From contig CALBZH010000794.1 in the NCBI GenBank assembly GCA_937889795.1, positions 1 to 8,573 on the forward strand: 8,573 nucleotides of DNA. Reading direction: 5' to 3'. Shown piece by piece: positions 1 to 7,024 of the stretch (position 1 is the first letter of the stretch; every line of letters starts with the position of its first letter). The notes beneath the pieces are model-generated. The model was not told the origin of the DNA. It saw only the letters and a list, made by a program, of their open reading frames with translations, and did not search any database. The translations under genes and the position numbers were made by a program. Source of the stretch: an uncultured Syntrophobacteraceae bacterium. Its GTDB lineage: Bacteria > Desulfobacterota > Syntrophobacteria > Syntrophobacterales > Syntrophobacteraceae.

Positions 1-170
1 ACCGGCAGGTCATTCCGCCCACCATCAACTACGAAACTCCAGATCCCGACTGCGATCTGGACTACGTTCCCAACAAGGCTCGAGCGGCACAGCTGAGTGT
101 TGCCCTCTCCAATTCCTTTGGATTTGGCGGCACAAACGGCACCCTGGTGTTTCGCAGGTGGAGCGACTGA
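1..170 (+). CDS. fabF: 3-oxoacyl-ACP synthase II, C-terminal end (partial)
   Basis: This is the last ~55 codons of a beta-ketoacyl-ACP synthase; the frame begins at base 3 and stops at TGA 168-170. The enzyme condenses malonyl-ACP with a growing acyl-ACP in cytoplasmic type II fatty acid synthesis. The visible tail contains the family's closing motif [14 protein letters not shown], whose glycine-rich loop and phenylalanines line the active site of KAS I/II enzymes, preceded by the usual '[17 protein letters not shown]' segment. The catalytic Cys and His residues lie upstream of the window. FabF followed by rpiB and glyA is a known order in Desulfobacterota. The FabB/FabF distinction cannot be proven from the tail, but the '[13 protein letters not shown]' wording favours FabF. 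The 5' end is missing because the window starts inside the gene. Confidence 0.93.
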   Translation, partial: RQVIPPTINYETPDPDCDLDYVPNKARAAQLSVALSNSFGFGGTNGTLVFRRWSD

Positions 171-271
171 ACAGAAAGTCCCTCCTAGCGGCGGCATGTG
201 CTCCGAGTCCTCGAGCGCGGCTCTTCCGCCAAAGGCTCAACGGCCGGGGCTTCAATCCTGCAGCCCGATTG

Positions 272-325
272 TGTTACAAGAGAATTGCCGGTCTCACCGA
301 TCCTGAATAGCTTTCCGGTGAGGCC
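272..325 (+). promoter_or_regulatory. rpiB upstream leader: weak promoter-like site and hairpin
   Basis: Bases 272-280 read TG-T-TACAAG, an extended -10-like element, with only a poor -35 (TTCAAT, 251-256). Just downstream, 290-299 (GGTCTCACCG) pairs with 316-325 (CGGTGAGGCC) as a 10-bp stem with one G-U pair and a 16-nt loop. The 3' arm can instead pair with 244-254 (CCGGGGCTTCA with 319-329, 11 bp, one G-U), so two exclusive folds are possible in a transcript reading through from fabF. The pairing is read directly from the sequence. A regulatory role is inference, and the promoter is weak. Confidence 0.3.
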
Positions 326-333
326 CCGGAGGT

Positions 334-377
334 GGAGCGTCCCTGCCCTGGGTGGCACGGAGGCTCCTTTTGCTTTT
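334..377 (+). terminator. Intrinsic-terminator-like hairpin between fabF and rpiB
   Basis: GGAGC (334-338), TCC (340-342) and TGCC (344-347) pair with GGCA (354-357), GGA (359-361) and GCTCC (363-367). This gives a 12-bp stem with two symmetric single-base mismatches and a 6-nt loop, followed at once by TTTTGCTTTT (368-377). Form and position suit either an end of fabF-operon transcription or an attenuator in a leader entering rpiB, whose start codon lies 50 nt downstream. Whether it stops transcription is not shown. Confidence 0.55.
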
Positions 378-427
378 ATCAGGTCGCGAGGTCTGAACGA
401 TCTCGGCACAACGCAAGGTGAGCGCTC

Positions 428-868
428 ATGAAGATCATGGTTGGATGTGATCACGCGGGGTATGAGCTGAAGGGGCTCGTTCTCGATCGTCTGAAAGCGG
501 AGGGACACGAAGTGGCGGACGCAGGAGCACACAGCACCGAGTCGGTCGATTACCCATATTATGCGGGAAAGGTCGCAAAAGCGGTTGGTTCCGGAGAGGT
601 GGAGCGAGGCGTCCTGATCTGCGGCAGCGGAATCGGCATGTGCATGACAGCCAACCGGTTCCGGGGCGTGCGCGCGGTTCAGGCCGCCGAGCCGTTCGGC
701 GCCCGGATGAGCCGTCGCCACAACAACAGTAACATTCTGTGCCTGGGGAGCCGTTTCATCGGGGTGGACATGGCCATGGAAATCCTTGATGTGTGGCTCA
801 AGGAGCCTTTCGACGGAGGACGCCACGAGCGACGCGTGGAGTTGATTGATCAGCTGCCTCAAACGTGA
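428..868 (+). CDS. rpiB: Ribose-5-phosphate isomerase B
   Basis: This cytoplasmic enzyme interconverts ribose 5-phosphate and ribulose 5-phosphate in the non-oxidative pentose phosphate pathway. At 146 residues it has normal RpiB/LacAB length. Family landmarks are the opening MKIMVGCDHAGYELK, the loop LICGSGIGMCMTANRF around the presumed catalytic Cys65, and HNNSNILCLGSR (98-109), which helps bind substrate. The start at 428 is supported by AAGGTGAG at 415-422, five bases upstream; an internal ATG at 437 would remove the first beta-strand. Ribulose 5-phosphate is a substrate of RibB, so the neighbouring riboflavin genes share a metabolite with it, though linkage to glyA is the more widely seen pattern. 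A hairpin with a T-tract sits just upstream. Allose-6-phosphate or galactose-6-phosphate isomerase activity is possible in this fold but less likely here. Confidence 0.96.
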   Translation: MKIMVGCDHAGYELKGLVLDRLKAEGHEVADAGAHSTESVDYPYYAGKVAKAVGSGEVERGVLICGSGIGMCMTANRFRGVRAVQAAEPFGARMSRRHNNSNILCLGSRFIGVDMAMEILDVWLKEPFDGGRHERRVELIDQLPQT

Positions 869-934
869 TAAGCGTATGGCTTGGCTCGACCGCACGCCGT
901 CCACCGGCTCCATCATCACCTGAGAGGGAAATCC

Positions 935-2170
935 ATGTCTTATCTTGAAACCGTTGATCCTGAAATCGCCGAAGTGCTCCAGAACGAAGAGAAGAGGCAG
1001 CGAGGCAACCTGGAGCTCATCGCATCCGAGAATTTCGTGAGTCGGGCCGTTCGCGAAGCCCAGGGGTCCGTGCTCACCAACAAGTACGCGGAAGGCTATC
1101 CCGGCAAGCGTTACTACGGTGGGTGCGAGCATGTCGACGTGGCGGAAAAGCTGGCGCGTGAGCGGGCACGCAAGCTCTTCGGGGCAGAATACGCAAACGT
1201 GCAGCCCCATTCTGGATCACAGGCCAACATGGCCGTCTACTTCGCGGTCCTGCAGCACGGCGAGACCATCATGGGAATGGACCTCCGCCAGGGAGGGCAT
1301 CTCACGCATGGGAGCCCGGCGAGCTTTTCGGGCCGTCTTTTCCAGGTGGTCTCGTATGGCGTGGACCGGAAGACGGAGACGATCGATTTCGACCAAGTGG
1401 CCGAACAGGCACGCACGCACCGCCCCAAGATGATCATCGCGGGAGCGAGCGCCTATCCACGCACCCTCGATTTTACCCGATTCAAGGAAATCGCTCAGGA
1501 AGTCGGCGCCTACCTCATGGTGGACATGGCACATATTGCGGGCCTGGTCAGTGCGGGCATCCACCCCAATCCCGTTCCGTACGCCGATTTCGTGACCTCG
1601 ACCACTCACAAGACCCTTCGCGGCCCGAGGGGCGGACTGATTCTGTCCCAGGCATCCCACGCCAAGATCCTGGATAGCCATATCTTTCCCGGAATCCAGG
1701 GGGGACCTTTGATGCATGTGATCGCGGCCAAGGCCGTTGCATTCCATGAAGCGCTCCAGCCCGAATTCAAGGCTTACCAGCAGCGGATCGTGGAAAACAG
1801 CAAGGCCCTTGCCGGGGAACTCCTGGCCCTCGGCTATCGACTGGTTTCCGGCGGAACCGACAATCATTTGATGCTCATGGACCTCACGCCGAAAGGCATC
1901 ACGGGCAAAATCGCTGAAGAGACGCTGGACCGGGCGGGCATCACCGTAAACAAGAATGCCATCCCGTTCGACACCCAGGGACCTTTCGTGACGAGCGGTA
2001 TTCGCATCGGGACTCCGGCCATCACCACTCGCGGCATGACCGCGGGCAACATGAAAGACGTGGCAGGCTTCATCCATCGAGCTCTGCAGGCCGTTGGTCA
2101 ACCGGAAGTGCTCGAAGCGCTCCACACCGAGATTTCCGAATTCTGCTCCGGGTTTCCGCTGCACCGATGA
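935..2170 (+). CDS. glyA: Serine hydroxymethyltransferase
   Basis: This PLP enzyme converts serine and tetrahydrofolate to glycine and 5,10-methylene-THF, the main supply of one-carbon units. The product is 411 residues, typical of bacterial GlyA. Recognisable parts in order are [12 protein letters not shown] near residue 25, [16 protein letters not shown], the HSGSQAN cofactor region, [13 protein letters not shown], and [14 protein letters not shown], in which Lys226 forms the internal aldimine with PLP. The start at 935 is chosen because [15 protein letters not shown] matches the family N-terminus and GAGAGGG (922-928) lies six bases upstream. An upstream in-frame TTG at 881 would add an uncharacteristic 18-residue His-rich extension. 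The gene lies 66 bp after rpiB. Its THF product and ribD's deaminase share no direct pathway, so the clustering looks positional rather than functional. Confidence 0.98.
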   Translation: MSYLETVDPEIAEVLQNEEKRQRGNLELIASENFVSRAVREAQGSVLTNKYAEGYPGKRYYGGCEHVDVAEKLARERARKLFGAEYANVQPHSGSQANMAVYFAVLQHGETIMGMDLRQGGHLTHGSPASFSGRLFQVVSYGVDRKTETIDFDQVAEQARTHRPKMIIAGASAYPRTLDFTRFKEIAQEVGAYLMVDMAHIAGLVSAGIHPNPVPYADFVTSTTHKTLRGPRGGLILSQASHAKILDSHIFPGIQGGPLMHVIAAKAVAFHEALQPEFKAYQQRIVENSKALAGELLALGYRLVSGGTDNHLMLMDLTPKGITGKIAEETLDRAGITVNKNAIPFDTQGPFVTSGIRIGTPAITTRGMTAGNMKDVAGFIHRALQAVGQPEVLEALHTEISEFCSGFPLHR

Positions 2171-2220
2171 GCCATGATGAACCGCTTTGAGTGCCCCTGA
2201 GGTCACACCCCACCACCGAT

Positions 2221-3342
2221 ATGGAATTCACGGAAACCGATAAACGCCTGATGCGCCGTGCCCTTTCTCTCGCCAGAAAGGGCGCAGGATGGGCCAGTCC
2301 GAACCCCATGGTCGGGGCGGTGGTGGCCCACGGGGATACCATTGTGGGAGAAGGCTACCACGAGCGGGTGGGCGGCCCCCATGCGGAAGTCAACGCGCTG
2401 CGTCAAGCGGGGAGCAGGGGCGCAGGGGCGACCTTGTACGTCACTCTCGAGCCGTGCAATCATCATGGCCGAACTCCTCCGTGCTCGCTCGCCGTCCTGG
2501 ACGCAGGGATTTCCAGGGTTGTCATCGGCATGGCCGATCCCAACCCGAAGGTCGAAGGCGGGGGTGCGGCCTTCCTGAGCTCCCGCGGCATGCGTGTTCA
2601 AACCGGCCTCATGGCGAGGGAATGCCGACTGCTCAACCAGGCGTTCATCAAGCACATCACGATCGGCCTCCCCTACGTGACGCTCAAGACCGCGGCGACA
2701 CTCGACGGACGGATCGCCTCGCGCACGGGCGATTCACGCTGGGTGAGCAATGAGAGGTCCAGACGTTTCGTCCACCGCCTTCGGTGCGAGCTGGACGGGA
2801 TTTTGGTCGGAATCGAGACGGCACTCCAGGACGATCCCCAGCTGACCGCGCGGCCCCAAGGCCGGAGACCATGCCGCCAGCCCATTCGCATGGTCCTGGA
2901 CCGCCATCTGCGCATCGACCCTTCCTCCATCCTTGTCCAGACAGCGAGGGACGTTCCACTCTGGATCGCGTGCGCGGAGGAAGCGTCACCCGAAAAGGCA
3001 TCCCTTCTCCAGCAGACGGGGGTCGAATTGCTACCCCTTCCGATGACCAGTGGCAGCCTGGACCTCCGGGCATTGCTGCGCGAATTGGGACATCGGCAGC
3101 TGACCAGTCTGTTGATCGAGGGGGGAGCCCGAACGATCGGTGGCTTCATCGATCAAGGATTGGCAGACGCGTTCTACTACTTTTATGCCCCCAAAGTGCT
3201 GGGCGATGCCCAAGGAATTCCCATGGCTTCCGGAGCCCCCCGCTCGACCATGGCTCAAGCAACACCTGTTTTTGACGTTCGCTGGAGGCACTTCGGGGAC
3301 GACATGATGGCCTTCGGTCGATTCCACGAAACGATATATTGA
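2221..3342 (+). CDS. ribD: Bifunctional riboflavin deaminase/reductase RibD
   Basis: RibD catalyses two successive cytoplasmic steps of riboflavin synthesis: deamination of the diaminopyrimidinone phosphate made by GTP cyclohydrolase II, then NADPH-dependent reduction of its ribosyl side chain. At 373 residues it has full two-domain length. The N-terminal deaminase shows HAEVNAL (His54, Glu56) and PCNHHGRTPPC (Cys79, Cys88), the zinc site and general base of the cytidine deaminase superfamily. The reductase starts near residue 150 with TLKTAATLDGRIAS and contains LLIEGGARTIGGF (297-309). The start at 2221 matches the family N-terminus, but no good Shine-Dalgarno lies within 15 bases; GAGG occurs ~17 bases upstream. 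GTG 2191 and ATG 2251 are alternatives with no better signal. The gap from glyA is 50 bp, so translation may be coupled or inefficient. Confidence 0.96.
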   Translation: MEFTETDKRLMRRALSLARKGAGWASPNPMVGAVVAHGDTIVGEGYHERVGGPHAEVNALRQAGSRGAGATLYVTLEPCNHHGRTPPCSLAVLDAGISRVVIGMADPNPKVEGGGAAFLSSRGMRVQTGLMARECRLLNQAFIKHITIGLPYVTLKTAATLDGRIASRTGDSRWVSNERSRRFVHRLRCELDGILVGIETALQDDPQLTARPQGRRPCRQPIRMVLDRHLRIDPSSILVQTARDVPLWIACAEEASPEKASLLQQTGVELLPLPMTSGSLDLRALLRELGHRQLTSLLIEGGARTIGGFIDQGLADAFYYFYAPKVLGDAQGIPMASGAPRSTMAQATPVFDVRWRHFGDDMMAFGRFHETIY

Positions 3343-3373
3343 TTTTCAAACGACGAGGCGGCGAGGACTCCTC

Positions 3374-4042
3374 ATGTTCACAGGACTCATAGAAGGAACC
3401 GGGACGCTCGTTCGAACCGATCGGCACGGCCCTGACGCTCGCATGGTGATTCGAACCGATTTCGAGACGGGCGGTTTCGTCCTGGGCGAGAGCATTGCGG
3501 TCGACGGCGTCTGCCTGACGGTGGTCTCTTACCAGGGCAGCCAATTCGCTGCAGACGTTTCGGCGGAAACCCTCAGCCGCACCACCCTCGGTGAAAAGAC
3601 CCCGGGACGGCGCCTCAACCTCGAACGCGCGCTCCGCCTTGGGGATCGCTTCGGGGGCCATATTGTCAGCGGCCACATTGACGGCCTAGGGGTCCTCCGC
3701 GACCGCAAGCAGGAAGGACGCTCGTGGAGGCTCTATTTCCAGATTCCCGAAGCCTTGAGCCGCTACACGATCGAGAAAGGATCCATCGCGGTGAACGGGA
3801 TCAGCCTCACGATCAACGGGTGCGGGCAGGGAAGCTTCGACGTCAACATCGTGCCGCACACAGCCGGGGAGACCACGGTTGGAGAGCTGCAGCCGGGTGA
3901 CCGCGTCAATATCGAAGTGGACGTTGTCGGCAAGTATGTCGAGCGGTTGCTGGCTGCATGGAAGCCTGGAGGGGTCCCCGAACCAGCTGCCAAAAGCGCC
4001 ATCGATATGGCCTTTCTCGAAAGACACGGGTTCACGGGCTGA
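3374..4042 (+). CDS. ribE: Riboflavin synthase alpha subunit
   Basis: Riboflavin synthase dismutates two molecules of 6,7-dimethyl-8-ribityllumazine into riboflavin and the pyrimidinedione substrate of RibH. The 222-residue product has the two tandem lumazine-binding barrels of the family. The first opens with MFTGLIEGTG and contains IAVDGVCLTVV. The second follows GGHIVSGHIDGLG (94-106) and contains IEKGSIAVNGISLTIN (133-148), an internal repeat of the first domain's motif. The start is supported by GAGGA at 3363-3367, six bases before ATG. It lies 31 bp after ribD and is probably co-transcribed with it. The C-terminal tail after ~residue 200 (PGGVPEPAAKSAIDMAFLERHGF) is the part normally seen as a variable trimerisation tail. 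The gene is called ribE here (ribC in Escherichia coli usage). Confidence 0.97.
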   Translation: MFTGLIEGTGTLVRTDRHGPDARMVIRTDFETGGFVLGESIAVDGVCLTVVSYQGSQFAADVSAETLSRTTLGEKTPGRRLNLERALRLGDRFGGHIVSGHIDGLGVLRDRKQEGRSWRLYFQIPEALSRYTIEKGSIAVNGISLTINGCGQGSFDVNIVPHTAGETTVGELQPGDRVNIEVDVVGKYVERLLAAWKPGGVPEPAAKSAIDMAFLERHGFTG

Positions 4043-4157
4043 CGTGCCGGAGCAGAGTTGCCGGTTCCGTTGCGATGGTGTCCAACTGCTTCGATCCGTG
4101 CCCAACCGCATCTCGGCTAACACCCAGGTCTAATTGCGCGCGCCCGGGACAGGCGTC

Positions 4158-4186
4158 TTGAGAATGCGGAAGGTTCATGATATAGA
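4158..4186 (+). promoter_or_regulatory. Sigma70-type promoter for ribBA-ribH-nusB
   Basis: TTGAGA (4158-4163) and TATAGA (4181-4186) are separated by exactly 17 bp, close to the housekeeping consensus (TTGACA/TATAAT) in a GC-rich background. Transcription would start near 4193, leaving a leader of ~80 nt before ribBA. A small hairpin (CGGCA 4190-4194 with TGCCG 4203-4207) lies at its beginning. No riboflavin (FMN) riboswitch core is recognisable in the leader. Promoter activity is inferred. Confidence 0.6.
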
Positions 4187-4273
4187 CTCCGGCACGCTCT
4201 GCTGCCGCTGAGAATCAAGCACAAGCACCCGACAGCTCACAGAAATCGCATCTTTTTCAAGGAGTTTTCAACA

Positions 4274-5497
4274 ATGCCCCTGGCAACCATCCCTGAAGCC
4301 CTAGAAGACATTCGACAGGGCAAGATGGTCATCCTCGTTGACGACGAAGACCGTGAAAACGAGGGAGATCTTTGCATGGCCGCCGAGAAGGTCACTCCCG
4401 AGGCCGTCAATTTCATGGCGAAATACGGAAGAGGCTTGATATGCCTTTCGCTCACCCCAGATTGGGTCGAGCGGCTGCGACTGCCAATGATGGTCTCGAC
4501 GAACCTGTCACGGTTCCAGACGGCCTTCACCGTCTCCATCGAAGCGCGCAAGGGGGTGTCCACCGGCATCAGCGCGGCGGACCGGGCCCACACGATTCTC
4601 ACGGCCATTGCAGACGACGTCAAGCCCGAGGACATCGTCAGTCCCGGACACATTTTTCCCTTGCGATCCCGCAAGGGCGGCACTCTTGTCCGCACTGGGC
4701 AGACCGAAGGCTCCGTGGACCTCTCCCGCTTGGCCGGACTGAAGCCGGCCGGAGTCATTTGCGAGGTCATGAAAGACGACGGGACCATGGCGCGCATGCC
4801 GGATCTTGAAGAATTCGCAAGCGAGTACAACATCAAGATCGTGACCGTGGCCGACATCATCCACTACCGGATGCAGAACGAGATTTTCGTCCACCGGGAA
4901 GCAACGGCCAAGCTCCCGACTGCTTTCGGCGGTGAGTTCAAGGTGATCGCCTACACCAATGACATCGACGACTACACCCACCTCGCACTGGTCAGGGGTG
5001 AGATTTCCCCGGAAGACGAAGTCCTCGTTCGGGTGCACTCGGAATGTCTCACCGGCGACGTTTTCGGGTCCTTGCGCTGCGACTGCGGCAGCCAACTCCG
5101 AGCCGCCATGGTGCAGATTGCCAAGGAGGGCAAAGGTGTGATCCTTTACATGCGGAATCACGAAGGCCGAGGCATCGGGATCGTGAACAAGATCAAGGCC
5201 TATGCCCTTCAAGAGGAAGGCTTCGATACGGTTGAGGCGAACAAGGTACTCGGATTCCAGGCGGATCTGCGGGACTACGGCATTGGAGCCCAAATGCTGG
5301 TCGAGCTCGGCGTCAAGAAGATGCGCCTCATGACCAACAACCCGACCAAGATCGTCGGGCTTCAGGGCTACGGCATCTCGGTGACCGAGCGGGTGCCCCT
5401 CGAAATCCCTCCGAATGAGTGCAACATCGAATACTTGACGACCAAGTGCGCGAAAATGGGCCACCTGATCAGCTGTATTCAGCAAAAGGATGCGTGA
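4274..5497 (+). CDS. ribBA: Bifunctional DHBP synthase / GTP cyclohydrolase II
   Basis: The two domains supply both precursors of riboflavin. RibB makes 3,4-dihydroxy-2-butanone 4-phosphate from ribulose 5-phosphate, and RibA opens GTP to the diaminopyrimidinone. Length is 407 residues, normal for fused RibBA. The RibB half (about 1-200) has the acidic metal-binding loop [11 protein letters not shown] (23-33) and a VSPGHIFPL motif. The RibA half has [20 protein letters not shown] starting at Ser256, with zinc ligands Cys258, Cys269 and Cys271, then [12 protein letters not shown] (292-303) and [11 protein letters not shown]. Both halves keep their key residues, so both activities are expected. 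The start has AAGGAG at 4259-4264, nine bases upstream. It is separated from ribE by 231 bp holding its own promoter. The stop is one base before the preferred ribH ATG, indicating translational coupling. Confidence 0.98.
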   Translation: MPLATIPEALEDIRQGKMVILVDDEDRENEGDLCMAAEKVTPEAVNFMAKYGRGLICLSLTPDWVERLRLPMMVSTNLSRFQTAFTVSIEARKGVSTGISAADRAHTILTAIADDVKPEDIVSPGHIFPLRSRKGGTLVRTGQTEGSVDLSRLAGLKPAGVICEVMKDDGTMARMPDLEEFASEYNIKIVTVADIIHYRMQNEIFVHREATAKLPTAFGGEFKVIAYTNDIDDYTHLALVRGEISPEDEVLVRVHSECLTGDVFGSLRCDCGSQLRAAMVQIAKEGKGVILYMRNHEGRGIGIVNKIKAYALQEEGFDTVEANKVLGFQADLRDYGIGAQMLVELGVKKMRLMTNNPTKIVGLQGYGISVTERVPLEIPPNECNIEYLTTKCAKMGHLISCIQQKDA

Positions 5498-5498
5498 G

Positions 5499-5960
5499 AT
5501 GCGAGTGTACGAGGGAAATCTTCTGGCGCAGGGGCTGCGCTTCGGGATTGTGATCAGCCGATTCAATGACTTCATCTGCGACCGGCTGCTCGGAGGCGCG
5601 CTCGACGCGCTGCGGCGCAGCGGCTGCGACGAGGAAAGCGTGGACACTTTCAAGGTCCCCGGCGCGTTTGAGATACCGCTGGCTGCCAAGAAGGTCGCCT
5701 CGTCCGGGCGCTACGATGCGGTCATCTGCCTCGGCGCGGTCATTCGTGGCGCAACGCCTCACTTTGACTACGTCGCCAACGAAGTCTCCAAAGGTGTCGC
5801 GTCCGTAAGCCTCGAGAGCAATGTTCCCATCGCCTTCGGGGTCCTGACCACGGACACGCTCGAACAGGCAATCGAGCGGGCCGGCTCCAAGGCCGGCAAC
5901 AAGGGCTGGGATGCGGCCATGGCGGCAATCGAAATGGCCAACCTCCTCAAGAACATTTAG
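5499..5960 (+). CDS. ribH: 6,7-dimethyl-8-ribityllumazine synthase
   Basis: RibH joins the RibB product to the pyrimidinedione made by RibD, giving the lumazine that RibE converts to riboflavin; the family assembles as pentamers or 60-mer capsids. From 5499 the protein is 153 residues, the normal length. Visible landmarks are ISRFND (19-24), [10 protein letters not shown] (53-62), [15 protein letters not shown] with catalytic His88, and the phosphate-binding AGSKAGNKG near the C-terminus. The ATG at 5499 is preferred over 5490 because AAGGA (5486-5490) lies eight bases before it and no Shine-Dalgarno precedes 5490; the earlier start would add only MRE and overlap ribBA. It directly follows ribBA and precedes nusB, a very common bacterial arrangement. 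Confidence 0.98.
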   Translation: MRVYEGNLLAQGLRFGIVISRFNDFICDRLLGGALDALRRSGCDEESVDTFKVPGAFEIPLAAKKVASSGRYDAVICLGAVIRGATPHFDYVANEVSKGVASVSLESNVPIAFGVLTTDTLEQAIERAGSKAGNKGWDAAMAAIEMANLLKNI

Positions 5961-6022
5961 TCCGTCACAACCGGATTAGCACCCATCAGCCTGACCCTGT
6001 GGTCACCGAAACGAGACGAAAA

Positions 6023-6475
6023 ATGGGAAGTCGGAGGCGATCTCGAGAGATTGCGCTGCAGGTTCTTTACCAGATGGACATGACGGGTGCGGCCCCTCAG
6101 GAGGCCATCGCCGCGTACTATAACAGCTTCGACACAGCGGCCTCCGTAAGGGAGTTCTTTGAAAAGCTGGTTATGGGCGTCAGCCTGCACCGCGAGGAGA
6201 TTGACCGGCTGATTGTGGCGGCCTCACAGCATTGGCGGCTGGAACGGATGCCGGTCGTCGACAGGAACGTCCTGCGCATCGCCGTCTATGAAATGCTGCA
6301 TTGCGGAGACATTCCGCCGAAGGTATCCATCAATGAAGCGATCGATCTCGGCAAGACGTACGGCTCCGAGGAATCCGGCGCCTTCATCAATGGAATCCTG
6401 GATCATGTTCTGCCGGAGCTTCAGCGCGGGAGCGCCGGGGACCGGTGCTCCCCTCCCTCTCCTCAAGAATCGTGA
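6023..6475 (+). CDS. nusB: Transcription antitermination factor NusB
   Basis: NusB binds NusE (ribosomal protein S10) and the boxA RNA of rRNA operon leaders, preventing premature termination. The 150-residue product from ATG 6023 starts [19 protein letters not shown], the arginine-rich boxA-binding helix typical of the family. It continues with [15 protein letters not shown] and [30 protein letters not shown], the conserved C-terminal helices. An in-frame GTG at 5999 would add eight residues not typical of NusB; neither start has a strong Shine-Dalgarno, and the weak AGACGA upstream favours 6023. The last ~20 residues (after LPELQRGS) are a nonconserved tail whose DNA forms a strong hairpin. 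It lies 62 bp after ribH and is likely the last gene of that transcript, as the next gene is convergent. Confidence 0.96.
   Translation: MGSRRRSREIALQVLYQMDMTGAAPQEAIAAYYNSFDTAASVREFFEKLVMGVSLHREEIDRLIVAASQHWRLERMPVVDRNVLRIAVYEMLHCGDIPPKVSINEAIDLGKTYGSEESGAFINGILDHVLPELQRGSAGDRCSPPSPQES
6428..6452 (+). terminator. Strong hairpin in the 3' end of nusB, possible transcript end
   Basis: Bases 6428-6438 (GGGAGCGCCGG) pair with 6442-6452 (CCGGTGCTCCC) as an uninterrupted 11-bp stem with one G-U pair and a 3-nt GGA loop. It is followed by the pyrimidine run CTCCCTCTCCT rather than a T-tract, so it is not a classical intrinsic terminator. It could protect the 3' end of the mRNA or mark a Rho-assisted end. 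The neighbouring gene is convergent, which fits a transcript end here. Confidence 0.4.
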
Positions 6476-6519
6476 CTTGAGCGAACCGTACCCGGTGAAA
6501 TGAATCGTAGGTGCGCTCG

Positions 6520-6726
6520 TCAGCGGGACTCGCGATCGCAAATGACGGGCCAGGTTCTCGTGTTGTCGATCTCGTAACAGTCCAATCGATCCAGCAGGCA
6601 GTAGGAGCAAACCGCTGTCAGCTGACCCGTCGAGACCTCACGTGCCAGGTATAGCTCCTGGTCGCAAGCGTGGCACACATAGCAGCCACCATTTTCCGAT
6701 CGAACGACCTCATACTTGTCTTCCAT
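6520..6726 (-). CDS. Small cysteine-rich zinc-ribbon-like protein
   Basis: I do not recognise a named family. The 68-residue product has six cysteines in two clusters plus two isolated ones: C15-x2-C18-x2-C21 (in GGCYVCHACDQEL), C40-x2-C43 (VCSYCLLDRLDC) and C50, C63. Two CxxC knuckles about 20 residues apart are the layout of a small zinc ribbon or rubredoxin-like fold, often a nucleic-acid or protein contact module. There is no signal peptide or membrane segment. Third codon positions are mostly G/C like the neighbouring real genes, which supports coding. GAGGG lies 11 bases upstream of ATG on the minus strand, rather far. It is convergent to nusB and has no same-strand partner nearby, so context says little about function. 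Confidence 0.6.
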   Translation of the reverse strand: MEDKYEVVRSENGGCYVCHACDQELYLAREVSTGQLTAVCSYCLLDRLDCYEIDNTRTWPVICDRESR

Positions 6727-7024
6727 ACCAGCTCACACCCTCACACTGTGTCTCCAGCATGACCTTGAAAGCCCGAATGGGAGCGACCTTACCCGCGCGC
6801 CCGGCACTATGCGGCAGCTCTTTGAACAGTGAGCCTGCTTGCATATAACACACTTTGCATGCTTCTGAGAGCCTTTTCGCTTCCGTAAAACCCTGTCGTG
6901 CGTGAAAGCGCTTGCCCAATGCACCTCGCGGGGCGTGGCTGGGAAGTGGGAGGGGTGCACACACGGCCTTTCCCTCCAACCTCCGGCACCCCGATCGTCC
7001 GCTCGTACGCTTTGGCGTTCTGTT
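6727..7024. other. Intergenic stretch with no credible gene
   Basis: This 298-bp stretch lies between the small zinc-ribbon gene and the end of the azoreductase pseudogene. It has short open frames on both strands but none with a good ribosome binding site, a recognisable motif or a conventional start. It would hold the promoter of the minus-strand small gene; on that strand TGTTATATG (around 6843-6851) resembles an extended -10 element but lacks a convincing -35. I see no terminator, repeat array or RNA gene in it. Confidence 0.5.

Noticed and set aside
918..934. ACCTGAGAGGG resembling TPP or glycine riboswitch fragments
   Set aside because: The gap is only 66 bp, too short for either aptamer, no other conserved blocks occur, and the string is explained as the glyA ribosome binding site.
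185..1210. Long minus-strand open frame (341 codons)
   Set aside because: It lies antisense to rpiB and the first part of glyA, both securely identified; GC-rich coding DNA commonly leaves the opposite strand open.
1217..2206. Long minus-strand open frame (329 codons)
   Set aside because: Antisense shadow of glyA with His/Arg-rich, unrecognisable product.
4043..4273. FMN riboswitch before ribBA
   Set aside because: None of the conserved RFN blocks can be found and the leader after the promoter is only about 80 nt.
4508..5689. Long minus-strand open frame (393 codons)
   Set aside because: Antisense shadow of ribBA and ribH.
6710..6979. Minus-strand 89-codon frame with a CKVC motif
   Set aside because: Starts at TTG without a good ribosome binding site, overlaps the better-supported small zinc-ribbon gene, and has no recognisable motif; codon use does not clearly favour it.
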